Of a stretch of 64,000 nt of DNA, positions 36,176-44,813 are shown in pieces. The notes beneath the pieces were generated by a model that did no database searches, was not told the DNA's origin, and was given only the letters and a program-made list of their open reading frames with translations. Source of the stretch: Ancylomarina salipaludis (GTDB lineage: Bacteria > Bacteroidota > Bacteroidia > Bacteroidales > Marinifilaceae). The stretch's first letter is position 1. Each line of letters starts with the position of its first letter. The DNA is taken from the NCBI RefSeq assembly GCF_004122035.1, contig NZ_SAXA01000011.1:62001-126000 (forward strand). The letters run 5' to 3'. The position numbers were made by a program, and so were the translations under genes.

Positions 36176-36637
36176 ATGAAAGGTATACAAGATTACTACC
36201 CCGATCATTTCGGGCAGTGTTATGGTTGTGGGCGTTTAAATGAACATGGCTATCAACTGAAGACAGCTTGGGATGGGGAAGAGACTCTGACCCGTTTTAC
36301 ACCTTCAGCATATCATACTGCAATTCCCGGTTCGGTATATGGTGGTTTGTTGGCTTCACTTATCGATTGTCATGGTACGGGGTCAGCAGCCTTGGCACTT
36401 GCAAAAGAGAAAGGCATTCAACTGGAAGGGTTTAATGCTCCCCGTTGTGTAACAGGATCGTTGCAGGTTAGTTATAAAAAACCAACTCCTATTGACAGTA
36501 CACTTGAGATTCGTGGAATCATAAAGGAAGTGAAAGGAAAAAAAGTAGTGGTTGAAATTCGTTTGTTATCAAAAGGCGAGGTTTGTGTTACAGGTGAGGT
36601 TATTGCTATTCAAGTTCCTGATGATTTTGGAAAATAA
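36176..36637 (+). CDS. Hotdog-fold acyl-CoA thioesterase (PaaI/THEM4-like)
   Basis: This 153-residue protein has the hotdog layout. FGQCYGCGRLNEHGYQLK is the usual start of the THEM4/PaaI subgroup. PGSVYGGLLASLIDCHGTGSA contains the central helix with its catalytic acidic residue (Asp), and LQVSYKKPTPIDSTLEIRG is the closing strand pair. It should hydrolyse acyl-CoA or acyl thioesters in the cytoplasm. The CxxCG pair near the N-terminus is common in this group. It is a single gene with a strong terminator. Confidence 0.88.
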   Translation: MKGIQDYYPDHFGQCYGCGRLNEHGYQLKTAWDGEETLTRFTPSAYHTAIPGSVYGGLLASLIDCHGTGSAALALAKEKGIQLEGFNAPRCVTGSLQVSYKKPTPIDSTLEIRGIIKEVKGKKVVVEIRLLSKGEVCVTGEVIAIQVPDDFGK

Positions 36638-36660
36638 GAACAGCCTTATTTGAAAATTTC

Positions 36661-36692
36661 GAGACCTTGCAGTTCTGCAAGGTCTCTTTTTT
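36661..36692 (+). terminator. Terminator after the thioesterase
   Basis: A perfect inverted repeat gagaccttgc (36661-36670) with gcaaggtctc (36677-36686) around a 6-base loop is followed by a T-run. It ends just before the stop codon of the convergent gene. Confidence 0.92.
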
Positions 36693-36693
36693 A

Positions 36694-37281
36694 TTACTCG
36701 TTATATGGTTTTGGTTTTGCTTTTTTCTGCGGAAACTTTCCCGGTAAAATAACATTGAGCAATTTCTTGCCGATTAATCCCAAACTAATAGCAAAAGCCA
36801 GCCCCAAAGAACTTATTAACAGAAATAATCCTTTTTGATCGTTCATATTTTTCATGAAGAAGAGTGTGATGGACACAAGGATGATTAAGCCACCAAAGAT
36901 GAGTTTATTTCTAAGTAAAGGCGGTTTTAGGCTTTTGAAACGGGTAATACCATCGATAATCCCTGTGATAAAAGCCAAAAGCATACTTAGAGGCAATAGG
37001 CTTATACAGAATTCGATGATAATGTCAGACTCCTGAGAATAAAAATTCGGTGTGAGAATTTGTTTGAGGAATAAAAGAGGAATCAGAACCATAAAACTTT
37101 GCGAGAGATGGATGGCAATGGGGTGTAAGTCCAGGTTAAGTATCATCAATCGGTTTAAAGAGACTTTTTCCCGGTAGGGTTCAAATACTTTGTGGGGTAA
37201 GCCACAGGCAGGGCACACATCACCCAACTTATCCTTCTCCATGACAAAGCCACAGGGCCGACAACGAACGAGTTCTTTCAT
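36694..37281 (-). CDS. Rubredoxin-like zinc ribbon fused to a DUF2231-like membrane domain
   Basis: Residues 7-26 hold two CxxCG knuckles (CRPCG, CPACG), as in the rubredoxin domain of rubrerythrins, with the typical LGDVCPACGLPHKVFEPY. Then come four hydrophobic helices, beginning with LHPIAIHLSQSFMVLIPLLFL. This matches the His-Pro...His pattern of DUF2231 membrane proteins. It ends with a basic Lys/Pro tail. It may be a membrane-bound electron-transfer protein, with iron at the four cysteines and possibly haem near the helices. That is inference. It is a single gene. Confidence 0.75.
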   Translation of the reverse strand: MKELVRCRPCGFVMEKDKLGDVCPACGLPHKVFEPYREKVSLNRLMILNLDLHPIAIHLSQSFMVLIPLLFLKQILTPNFYSQESDIIIEFCISLLPLSMLLAFITGIIDGITRFKSLKPPLLRNKLIFGGLIILVSITLFFMKNMNDQKGLFLLISSLGLAFAISLGLIGKKLLNVILPGKFPQKKAKPKPYNE

Positions 37282-37432
37282 AAAATTATGTGTTTGTTTA
37301 TAGGTTTAAGTTAGGATAAATTGTTTGATTATAGAACTTTATCTGTTTTGAGGTTTACTTGTCGCTATGAATTCTTTAACTTTAGAAGACTTAAGATTAT
37401 TTAGAAGTTAATTGTTTTTTAATGAGATTTGG

Positions 37433-38146
37433 ATGAGGAAAGTAATTATTATTGGTGCAACTTCGGGGATAGGTAAGGCTCTTGCTGAACTATTTATCGA
37501 TCGCAATTATAAAGTTGGTTTAACGGGTTTAGAGCGAAATGGAGAGGAGGAATTACAGAAAAAATATCCCGGGCGTTTGGAACTCAGGTATTTTGATTGT
37601 ACTAAAGATAGAAACTCTGAGATAATCAAAGAATTGGTCGAATCACTCGGGGGATTAGATGTCTTGATTTTTAGTGCAGGTATTGGGCATTTAAATCATA
37701 ATCCCAGTTTTCAAGAGGAAAATCAGGCCAATAAATTAAATGTATTAGCTTTTACTGAGATTGCCAATTGGACTTATCGTTTTTTTGAAAACGAGGGTAA
37801 GGGGCATTTTGTGGCTATCAGTTCGATAGCTGGCTTGCGTGGGTACAGAGTGGCCCCAGCTTATCATGCTGCAAAATCTTACCAAATTAGATATTTGGAA
37901 GCCTTAAAACAAAAAGCTCATCAATCGGGCAAACCGATATTTATAACGGATATTCGTCCTGGTTTTATTGATACCGGCCTGTCAGATACAAAAAGGAAAT
38001 TTTGGATTGCAACAAAAGAAAAAGCAGCTCGTCAAATTTACAGCATAATTAAAAGACGAAAGGATACAGGATATGTTACAAAGCGTTGGCAAATTGTTGC
38101 CATTATCATGATGCTCATACCAGCTTGGCTTCTTAAAAGGTTGTAA
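37433..38146 (+). CDS. Short-chain dehydrogenase/reductase (SDR)
   Basis: ATG 37433 directly precedes the Rossmann start MRKVIIIGATSGIGKAL. The longer frame from 37412 starts with TTG and adds seven unrelated residues. The NAD(P) loop is GATSGIG, the active-site Ser is in AISSIAG, and the catalytic Tyr-x-x-x-Lys is YHAAK. A C-terminal hydrophobic segment (VAIIMMLIPAWLLKRL) could anchor it to the membrane. At about 237 residues it is a classical SDR. The substrate is unknown. It is a single gene. Confidence 0.9.
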   Translation: MRKVIIIGATSGIGKALAELFIDRNYKVGLTGLERNGEEELQKKYPGRLELRYFDCTKDRNSEIIKELVESLGGLDVLIFSAGIGHLNHNPSFQEENQANKLNVLAFTEIANWTYRFFENEGKGHFVAISSIAGLRGYRVAPAYHAAKSYQIRYLEALKQKAHQSGKPIFITDIRPGFIDTGLSDTKRKFWIATKEKAARQIYSIIKRRKDTGYVTKRWQIVAIIMMLIPAWLLKRL

Positions 38147-38227
38147 AAATACATGGGAGTTACCTCAGAGATTAATTTTTCCAATGTTAATTAATCATAT
38201 TCTTTTCATAGACGTTAAAGGATTTTG

Positions 38228-38235
38228 TAGTTTTG
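38228..38235 (+). promoter_or_regulatory. Possible -7 box of the tricorn gene
   Basis: TAgtTTTG matches TAnnTTTG, about 60 bases before the start codon. There is no exact TTTG at -33. Confidence 0.4.
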
Positions 38236-38293
38236 ATGCTATTCTGTAAGTAATCACAAACTGATAATACCTAACACAAACACAATTAATACA

Positions 38294-41200
38294 ATGCAAA
38301 AAATGAATTTTAAGCTGACTGCTTTTTTTCTCATCCTTATTGGGATGATAAGCAGTGTTAATGCGCAAAATGATGTTCGCTTAATGCGATATCCCGATGT
38401 GAATAAAGACTTAATAGCCTTTGTGTATGCCGGCGATATTTGGTCGGTAGATGCAAAAGGGGGAGACGCAACTCGATTAACTTCGCATAAGGGAATGGAA
38501 TTGTTTCCAAAAATATCACCGGATGGGCAGTGGATTGCCTTTTCCGGAGAATATTCGGGTAGCCGACAGGTTTACGTCATGCCAGCTAAGGGAGGTACTC
38601 CTCGCCAGTTGACCTATTACAATTCGGTAGGTTTGATGCCGCCTCGAGGTGGTTTTGATAATGTGGTTTTAGACTGGACTCCGGATAGTCAATCCATCTT
38701 GGTTCGTATGAATCGGACGCCCTTTGGTGAAAGAAATGGAACCTATTATAAGGTGAGTTTAAATGGCGGTTTGGAACAGTCCTTACAAATTCCTGAAGGT
38801 GGGATGGGTGTTTACTCGCCTGATGCCAGTAAAATATGTTTTGCCCCTATTAGTCGTGAGTTTCGTACCTGGAAACGATATAAGGGCGGACGTGCAGCTG
38901 ACCTTTGGATTTACGATTTAGAGAAAGATCAATCGGAACGGATCACTAAATTTGTGGGTTCTGATCAGATTCCGTCCTGGTATAAGGATGCAATTTATTT
39001 TGCATCTGATCGTGACTTAAAGTTGAATATCTATAAGTACGATATCCCAACTAAAACAATCACTCAAATAACACATCATAAAACCTTTGATGTGATGTGG
39101 CCTTCTGGTGAAAACGGACAAATTGTTTACGAAAATGGAGGACAGCTGTTTAAGTTGAATCTGGAGACAGGTAAAGAGGAGCGTGTAGTTGTTAATATTC
39201 ACTTCGATAATCCAAATATCCTGCCTTATTATAAGAATGTGAAAGACTTTATTCAAGGCTCAGCAGTTTCGCCATCAGGAAAGAGGGCTTTATTTGATGC
39301 GAGAGGGGATATTTTTTCTGTTCCGGCTAAAAATGGGCCAAGCATAAATCTGACTCAAACCCAAGGCGTACGTGAAACCTCACCAACTTGGTCGCCTGAC
39401 GGTAAATACATTTCGTATTATTCGGATGCGACGGGTGAGTATGAAATCTATTTACTTGAGAATAAAAAGGGGGCTAAAGCGAAACAAATTACATCAGGAT
39501 CTTCTGCCTGGATGTATGATGCGAAATGGTCTGCCAACAGTAAATACCTGTTGTTTTTTGACCGAAACCTGAAACTGAAATATCTTGATATTGAAAGCGG
39601 AAAGCTGAAGGTGGTTGATATTGCTAAGCGCAATGAAATTACCGATTATGCTTTTTCTCCTGATTCGGAATGGATTACTTATTCAAAGGAGAGTAAAAAT
39701 GGTCAGTCTGCAGTGTGGGTTTACCAGCTTTCAAGCGGAAAGAATTACCAATTGACCGATGATACTTTTAGCGATTACGCTCCGGTTTTCTCAGCTGATG
39801 GCCAATTCATCTTTTTTATGTCGAATCGTGACTTTAATTTGAGTTTCTCAAGTTTCGAGTTCAATTATCTGTATAATAAGGCGACACGCATTTTTGCATT
39901 ATCGCTAAAAGCAGATGGGGCTAAACTTTTTGCATTGAAGAATGATGTTGAAGAAGTGAAAAAGGAAGAACCTAAAAAAGACAAGAAGACAGAAGATAAG
40001 CTGAATGTCGGGATTGATTTTGAGGGAATCTCAAAACGTATTTCTGTTTTCCCAATGGCATCTGGAAATTATGACGATCTAACGGCTGTTGAAGGCGGGA
40101 TTCTATATTCCAATAAAGGAAGCTTGCATCGATTTGACATTGAGAAGGAAAAGGATGAGATTATTTTGGATAAGGTATCCGATTATTCTCTTTCGGCTAA
40201 TGGCAAAAAAATCATGTATCGTTCCGGATCGACTTATGGTATTATCGATGTGAATGCTGGTCAGAAAGTGGGAGACGGTCAGCTGAATTTGGATGGCTTG
40301 GAGATGAAGATTGATCCTAAGAAAGAATGGAATCAGATCTATACCGATGGCTGGCGAATTTTCCGCGATTATTATTATGTAGATAATATGCAAGGGGTTG
40401 ATTGGGATCAGATTAAAGCCAATTACAATCTTTTGATGCCTTATGTGAGTCATCGTGCGGATTTGGATTATATTATTGGTGAGATTATTTCAGAAACCAA
40501 TACGGGGCATGCTTATGACAATTATGGCGACTTTGAAAAAGTGAAGCCAATTGAAACCGGCTTATTGGGGGCTAAATTAAAAGCTGATACTAAGGCTGGT
40601 AAATATATCATCTCAAAGATCTATCAGGGCGAAAATTGGACGCCAAACCGCAAATCACCATTAACTGAACAAGGTGTGAACGTGAAAGAAGGAGACTACC
40701 TTTTGAGTATCAATGGGCATGATTTGAGTTTGGATGTGAATCCTTATTTATATCTTGAGAATACGGTTGATAAGATGGTTGATATTACTGTGAATTCAAA
40801 ACCAAATTTCGAAGGAGCCAAAACGTACACAATTAAGCCTATAGCCAGTGAATTGGAGCTTTTGTATCTGAATTGGGTGAACGAACGTCGTGAGATGGTT
40901 GACCGTTTGTCTGATGGAAAGATTGGTTATATTCATGTGCCTAATACGGCTGTAGAAGGGAATCGTGAATTGCATCGTGGGATGTATGCTTATCACGATA
41001 AACAAGCCTTAATTATTGATGATCGTTATAACGGTGGAGGATTTATTCCTGACCATATGGCTGATTTGCTTGATCGAGATGTGCTTTCGTACTGGCATCG
41101 TCGTGGATTGGAGCCAACACAAACACCAGGTATTGCTCATGACGGACCTAAAGCCATGTTGATTAACCATTATTCTTCTTCGGGAGGAGATGCTTTCCCT

Positions 41201-41542
41201 TACTATTTTAGAAAGAAAGGTCTTGGAAAATTAATCGGAACCCGAACCTGGGGTGGCTTGGTTGGAATGTCAGGTAATGCTGGTTTGGTTGACGGTGGTT
41301 ATATCGCCGTGCCTCGTTTCGGTATTTTCGATGAAAATCAGAAGTGGATTATCGAAGGTATTGGTGTTTATCCGGACGTTGAAGTTTATGACGAACCCGA
41401 TAAAGTGGCTAAAGGAATTGATCCTTCTATTCAGAAAGCAGTGGAAATGCTGTTGAAGGAATTGAAAGAGAATCCAACTAAGAAAATAAGTGCACCTGCT
41501 AATCCGAATCGATCGAAATGGGTTGAGGAAGACGTGAAGTAG
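38294..41542 (+). CDS. Exported tricorn-type protease
   Basis: After a signal peptide (cleaved near VNAQ) the protein has a first beta-propeller (SPDGQWIAFSGEYSGSRQVY and similar blades) and a second propeller (about 320-560, e.g. TSPTWSPDGKYISYYSDATG). A Lys/Glu-rich linker (about 550-570) follows, then the C1 domain, a PDZ domain (about 770-850) and the C2 serine-protease domain. The nucleophile is in HYSSSGGD (about Ser963), and the oxyanion region is GTRTWGGLVGMSG. The length of 1082 residues is typical for tricorn homologues, which degrade oligopeptides. An in-frame ATG three codons in is an alternative start. Confidence 0.93.
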   Translation: MQKMNFKLTAFFLILIGMISSVNAQNDVRLMRYPDVNKDLIAFVYAGDIWSVDAKGGDATRLTSHKGMELFPKISPDGQWIAFSGEYSGSRQVYVMPAKGGTPRQLTYYNSVGLMPPRGGFDNVVLDWTPDSQSILVRMNRTPFGERNGTYYKVSLNGGLEQSLQIPEGGMGVYSPDASKICFAPISREFRTWKRYKGGRAADLWIYDLEKDQSERITKFVGSDQIPSWYKDAIYFASDRDLKLNIYKYDIPTKTITQITHHKTFDVMWPSGENGQIVYENGGQLFKLNLETGKEERVVVNIHFDNPNILPYYKNVKDFIQGSAVSPSGKRALFDARGDIFSVPAKNGPSINLTQTQGVRETSPTWSPDGKYISYYSDATGEYEIYLLENKKGAKAKQITSGSSAWMYDAKWSANSKYLLFFDRNLKLKYLDIESGKLKVVDIAKRNEITDYAFSPDSEWITYSKESKNGQSAVWVYQLSSGKNYQLTDDTFSDYAPVFSADGQFIFFMSNRDFNLSFSSFEFNYLYNKATRIFALSLKADGAKLFALKNDVEEVKKEEPKKDKKTEDKLNVGIDFEGISKRISVFPMASGNYDDLTAVEGGILYSNKGSLHRFDIEKEKDEIILDKVSDYSLSANGKKIMYRSGSTYGIIDVNAGQKVGDGQLNLDGLEMKIDPKKEWNQIYTDGWRIFRDYYYVDNMQGVDWDQIKANYNLLMPYVSHRADLDYIIGEIISETNTGHAYDNYGDFEKVKPIETGLLGAKLKADTKAGKYIISKIYQGENWTPNRKSPLTEQGVNVKEGDYLLSINGHDLSLDVNPYLYLENTVDKMVDITVNSKPNFEGAKTYTIKPIASELELLYLNWVNERREMVDRLSDGKIGYIHVPNTAVEGNRELHRGMYAYHDKQALIIDDRYNGGGFIPDHMADLLDRDVLSYWHRRGLEPTQTPGIAHDGPKAMLINHYSSSGGDAFPYYFRKKGLGKLIGTRTWGGLVGMSGNAGLVDGGYIAVPRFGIFDENQKWIIEGIGVYPDVEVYDEPDKVAKGIDPSIQKAVEMLLKELKENPTKKISAPANPNRSKWVEEDVK

Positions 41543-41564
41543 TTCTGCTTAAAATTAAAATACG

Positions 41565-41602
41565 AAAGGCTGTTTCAGGATTTATCTTGAAACAGCCTTT
41601 TT
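41565..41602 (+). terminator. Terminator after tricorn
   Basis: A 13-bp perfect stem (aaaggctgtttca, 41565-41577, with tgaaacagccttt, 41588-41600) leads into T. It lies just before the stop of the convergent oxidoreductase gene. Confidence 0.9.
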
Positions 41603-41614
41603 AAATTGGCTGAT

Positions 41615-42655
41615 TTAGAAGAAACGATTGAGTTTAACTTTGTCGTCAATTTCGGCTTGCGGATCTTCTAATAAGTTAAGCATTTGTACAGAGAAATAGG
41701 GGGCAAGCATCACCCCTTTGGTTCCCAGTCCGTTGAAAATGGCTAAGTTTTTATTTTGAGGGTGTATGCCTAAAATGGGACGCCTGTCTTTTACCGTTGG
41801 TCGGACACCAGCCCAATGGTTGAGAACCGTATAGTCTGTGTCAATAAGTTTATTCAGCTTTGTGAGCAATTCAGATTTCCCTTCTTCACTGGTTTCCTCA
41901 TTAATATTATCCCATTGGTAGGTTGCTCCAACCTTGAAACGGTGATTGCCTGTGGGTAAAACAAACAGATTTTTGTTTAGAATATAGTCTTGGCACAAAG
42001 CCTTGGCTTCAATTTCGATTAATTCGCCTTTTGTGAGGTAAAAACTATCTGTTGGGAAAAGTGCATTTTGAGCATCCTGATACCCTCTGCAAAATATGAT
42101 TTTTTCAGCCGAGAGATTTTTCCAATACACCATATTATCTCCAAATGTCACATCTTCAATTCTGAGGTGATCCTTAATCAGATAATTCTGTTGCCTAAGA
42201 AAGTTGCGCATGGCTTGAATCATGATGTTTAAATTACATGAGCCTGTTTGCATGAGTGATCCATAATGTTCGATAGGTTTAAAACCCTCTAACTTTAAAT
42301 CCTTTTCAATTCGATTGATATAATGATTCATTTTTCCCTGATCGATTCTTTTTTGCCACATCGGTAAATCTTGCTCCGCTAAGGGTTTAATCATCTCTTT
42401 TTGTTCGATGAATTTTATCGAAAGCAGCTCCTCAATTTCTGCATAGGTTTCATACATTTTTGGAAAAAGAATGTCAACCATCCAACTTTTGGTGAGACGT
42501 TTAAAGACAAGTGGGTTGATGAGACCTGCAGCAACTTCTGATGCTGATTTTTGTGTGGGATCAACAATGATTTTAAACGGGATATTATGCTTATGCATTT
42601 GATAGGCCAAAAGTGTTCCTGCTAAACCCTGGCCGACAATAATATATTTGGTCAT
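41615..42655 (-). CDS. FAD-dependent amine/amino-acid oxidoreductase (DAO family)
   Basis: The N-terminal dinucleotide-binding loop is YIIVGQGLAGTLLAYQMH. SEVAAGLINPLVFKRLTKSW is reminiscent of the MnmC C-terminal oxidase and DadA-type enzymes. The C-terminus carries HWAGVRPTVKDRRPILG and IFNGLGTKGVMLAP, the usual FAD-closing motifs of the DAO family. It has 346 residues and is cytoplasmic. It could oxidise glycine, a D-amino acid or a modified tRNA side chain. No MnmC methyltransferase domain is present. It is a single gene. Confidence 0.87.
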   Translation of the reverse strand: MTKYIIVGQGLAGTLLAYQMHKHNIPFKIIVDPTQKSASEVAAGLINPLVFKRLTKSWMVDILFPKMYETYAEIEELLSIKFIEQKEMIKPLAEQDLPMWQKRIDQGKMNHYINRIEKDLKLEGFKPIEHYGSLMQTGSCNLNIMIQAMRNFLRQQNYLIKDHLRIEDVTFGDNMVYWKNLSAEKIIFCRGYQDAQNALFPTDSFYLTKGELIEIEAKALCQDYILNKNLFVLPTGNHRFKVGATYQWDNINEETSEEGKSELLTKLNKLIDTDYTVLNHWAGVRPTVKDRRPILGIHPQNKNLAIFNGLGTKGVMLAPYFSVQMLNLLEDPQAEIDDKVKLNRFF

Positions 42656-42675
42656 TTTTTTGTGCTTGGTTTATT

Positions 42676-42683
42676 CAAATATA
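42676..42683 (-). promoter_or_regulatory. Possible -7 box of the FAD oxidoreductase gene
   Basis: On the minus strand this reads TAtaTTTG, about 20 bases before the start codon, so the leader would be very short. Confidence 0.4.
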
Positions 42684-42847
42684 GGGAATCTGAATTTTGA
42701 AAAATAATGATTGATTTGCAACAAGCTTATTTAGAATGGAGAATTGGAGAGGCTTATAAACTTTAAATGACACAATTTAAGCTGTTATTGCTCATTTTTT
42801 AATCCTTTTTGAAAAAAATGTCACCCTTTATTTATCCTTTTAGCGGA

Positions 42848-42855
42848 TATCTTTG
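42848..42855 (+). promoter_or_regulatory. Possible -7 box of the GH109-type gene
   Basis: TAtcTTTG matches the -7 consensus and would give a leader of about 210 bases. No -33 element is found. Confidence 0.35.
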
Positions 42856-43073
42856 AGCATCAAGTTAAGTGATTGGGAAAGATTAATGAAAGCTTAATCT
42901 TTATAGAAGGAAATCATTTTTTAACCTGATACAATGTTTAAGGAGAAAATTAGTAATATAGATGTATTAAACAGTATAAGTTTAGGTTTGTTGGAATTTG
43001 TAAGCCTTATTTAAACGAAATTACTGTTTTTTCTAGTTATATAAATAATATAAAAGGATTAAAATATAAAATT

Positions 43074-44558
43074 ATGGTAACCACCCGAAGATCATTTTTA
43101 GGCAATTTGGCTCTTGGAGCCGGGGTGCTTGCAGCAGCGCCAATGGCAGCTTGCTCAAGCACCAAAGACGAAAGTAACCTGGCTTATATTAAAGCAGCAG
43201 CTTCAAGAAATCCATCTATGAGTTTTAATATGTGTGGCTATGCAGCTCCAAAACTCGATACGGTTCGTGTTGGATTCGTAGGCATTGGCGACCGTGGTTC
43301 AGGGGCTGTAAAGCGTATGACTTATATCGAAGGCGTTGAGGTTACGGCACTTTGTGATATCAGACAAGCTGCAGTTGATGGAGGGCAAAAAATTCTTTCA
43401 GATGCAGGATTACCTAAAGCTAAGGAATTTGTTGGTGGTGATTTAGGTTTTAAAGAGTTGTGTGAGAGTGGCTTGGTTGATTTGGTCTATATTGCCACAC
43501 CATGGGAATGGCACGTTCCAGTTGCAATTGCAGCAATGGAAGCTGATAGTCATGCGGCAGTTGAGGTTTCTACTGCTAAAACCATGGATGAATGCTGGCA
43601 GATGGTGGAAACCTCAGAGCGTACTCGAAAACACTGTGTTATTCTTGAAAATTGTTGCTACGATTTTTTTGAGATGTTAACCATTAGTATGGCTCAGCAA
43701 GGTGCTTTTGGTGATTTAATTCATGGTGAAGGGGCTTATATTCATGATTTGGATTATTGGCATTTCAATAAACCAAAGGATAATAAAATGACAGATGGAG
43801 CTTACACAAAAATGTGGCGTTTGCACGAGAATAAACGTAAAGCCAATGTTTACCCAACGCATGGTTTGGGACCAATTTGTCAGGCTATGAATATTAATCG
43901 TGGCGATAAAATGGATTATTTAACCTCTATGATGTCTGAGGATTTTACTTTGAAACATCGTATTGCCGAAATGGCTGAAAAAGATCCGTTTTTTAAGCAA
44001 TTTGTGGGTTGGGAAATGAGAGGAAATATGGATATGCAAATGATCCGTACCAATAAAGGACGCACCATCATGATTCAGCATGATATCAGTTCGCCAAGAC
44101 CTTATTCTCGAATTCATATGCTTAGTGGAACCAAGTGTTTTGCACAAAAATGGCCGAAGCAGCATATTGCCTTCGGACACAATGTGATTGATGATGCGAA
44201 ATTCAAAGAGCTTGAAGACAAGTATACACCAGAGATTATCCGTAGAGTTGGTGAAATGGCTAAACAAGTTGGTGGTCATGGTGGTATGGATTTCGTAATG
44301 GACTGGCGTTTGATCGACTGTTTGCGTAATGGTTTACCAATGGATATGGATGTATACGATGCTGCAGCCTGGTCTTGTATTACTCCATTGAGTGAGTGGT
44401 CTATTGCCAATAAATCGAATTCCATTGAGATTCCTGACTTTACACGCGGTGCATGGAAAACCAATAAGCCAATTGATTTAACTCTTAATGGAGGAGGAAC
44501 AACAGGCGTACGTAATCTTAAAAAGGCCGATTCAAAAGGCCAACTGGAAGTGCATTAA
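43074..44558 (+). CDS. Tat-exported Gfo/Idh/MocA protein, GH109-type glycosidase
   Basis: The start MVTTRRSFLGNLALGAG is a twin-arginine signal (Arg5-Arg6). It ends with a lipobox-like MAAC (Cys27), so the product may be a Tat lipoprotein. The NAD-binding loop is VGFVGIGDRGSG. DLVYIATPWEWHVPVA, HGEGAYIHDLDYWHF and VYPTHGLGPICQAMNINRGD match the GH109 family. That family uses NAD in an elimination/redox mechanism to remove alpha-N-acetylgalactosamine. I infer a role in glycan or mucin-like sugar removal in the periplasm. Its 494 residues are normal. There are no linked polysaccharide-utilisation genes. Confidence 0.88.
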   Translation: MVTTRRSFLGNLALGAGVLAAAPMAACSSTKDESNLAYIKAAASRNPSMSFNMCGYAAPKLDTVRVGFVGIGDRGSGAVKRMTYIEGVEVTALCDIRQAAVDGGQKILSDAGLPKAKEFVGGDLGFKELCESGLVDLVYIATPWEWHVPVAIAAMEADSHAAVEVSTAKTMDECWQMVETSERTRKHCVILENCCYDFFEMLTISMAQQGAFGDLIHGEGAYIHDLDYWHFNKPKDNKMTDGAYTKMWRLHENKRKANVYPTHGLGPICQAMNINRGDKMDYLTSMMSEDFTLKHRIAEMAEKDPFFKQFVGWEMRGNMDMQMIRTNKGRTIMIQHDISSPRPYSRIHMLSGTKCFAQKWPKQHIAFGHNVIDDAKFKELEDKYTPEIIRRVGEMAKQVGGHGGMDFVMDWRLIDCLRNGLPMDMDVYDAAAWSCITPLSEWSIANKSNSIEIPDFTRGAWKTNKPIDLTLNGGGTTGVRNLKKADSKGQLEVH

Positions 44559-44697
44559 ACTCAACAAACATATATTTTTTTTAGGGCGAAGGGCTTTGTA
44601 TCTTATTTTTATCAAATTTAAGATATAGGGTTTTTCGCTTTTTTGTTTTGAAGAAGTCTTAGTTCTTGTTAATTAAACTTAATGCATAAGTAAAGAA

Positions 44698-44730
44698 AAA
44701 AACTCACCACTTATATGATGAGTTTTTGTG
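44698..44730. terminator. A/T-rich terminator hairpin between convergent genes
   Basis: A 9-bp stem (aaaaactca, 44698-44706, with tgagttttt, 44719-44727) lies between the GH109 gene and the S41 protease gene. It has weak GC content. Confidence 0.55.
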
Positions 44731-44813
44731 ATTTGAACGTAATTTTTTTAGTTTTTATTCGGGATAATTATAAGTGCGTGCAGAGCACTCAATTAAAATC
44801 ATAAGAAAGCTAT

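Larger units (their letters stand above)
42656..43073. other. Divergent intergenic region, no gene seen
   Basis: About 420 bases lie between divergent genes. It has one possible -7 box in each direction. A 26-codon frame from about 42933 (MFKEKISNIDVLNS) is too short to support. Confidence 0.45.

Noticed and set aside
42933-43013. 26-codon ORF upstream of the GH109-type gene
   Set aside because: It is too short, with no conserved features, and could be chance in AT-rich sequence.
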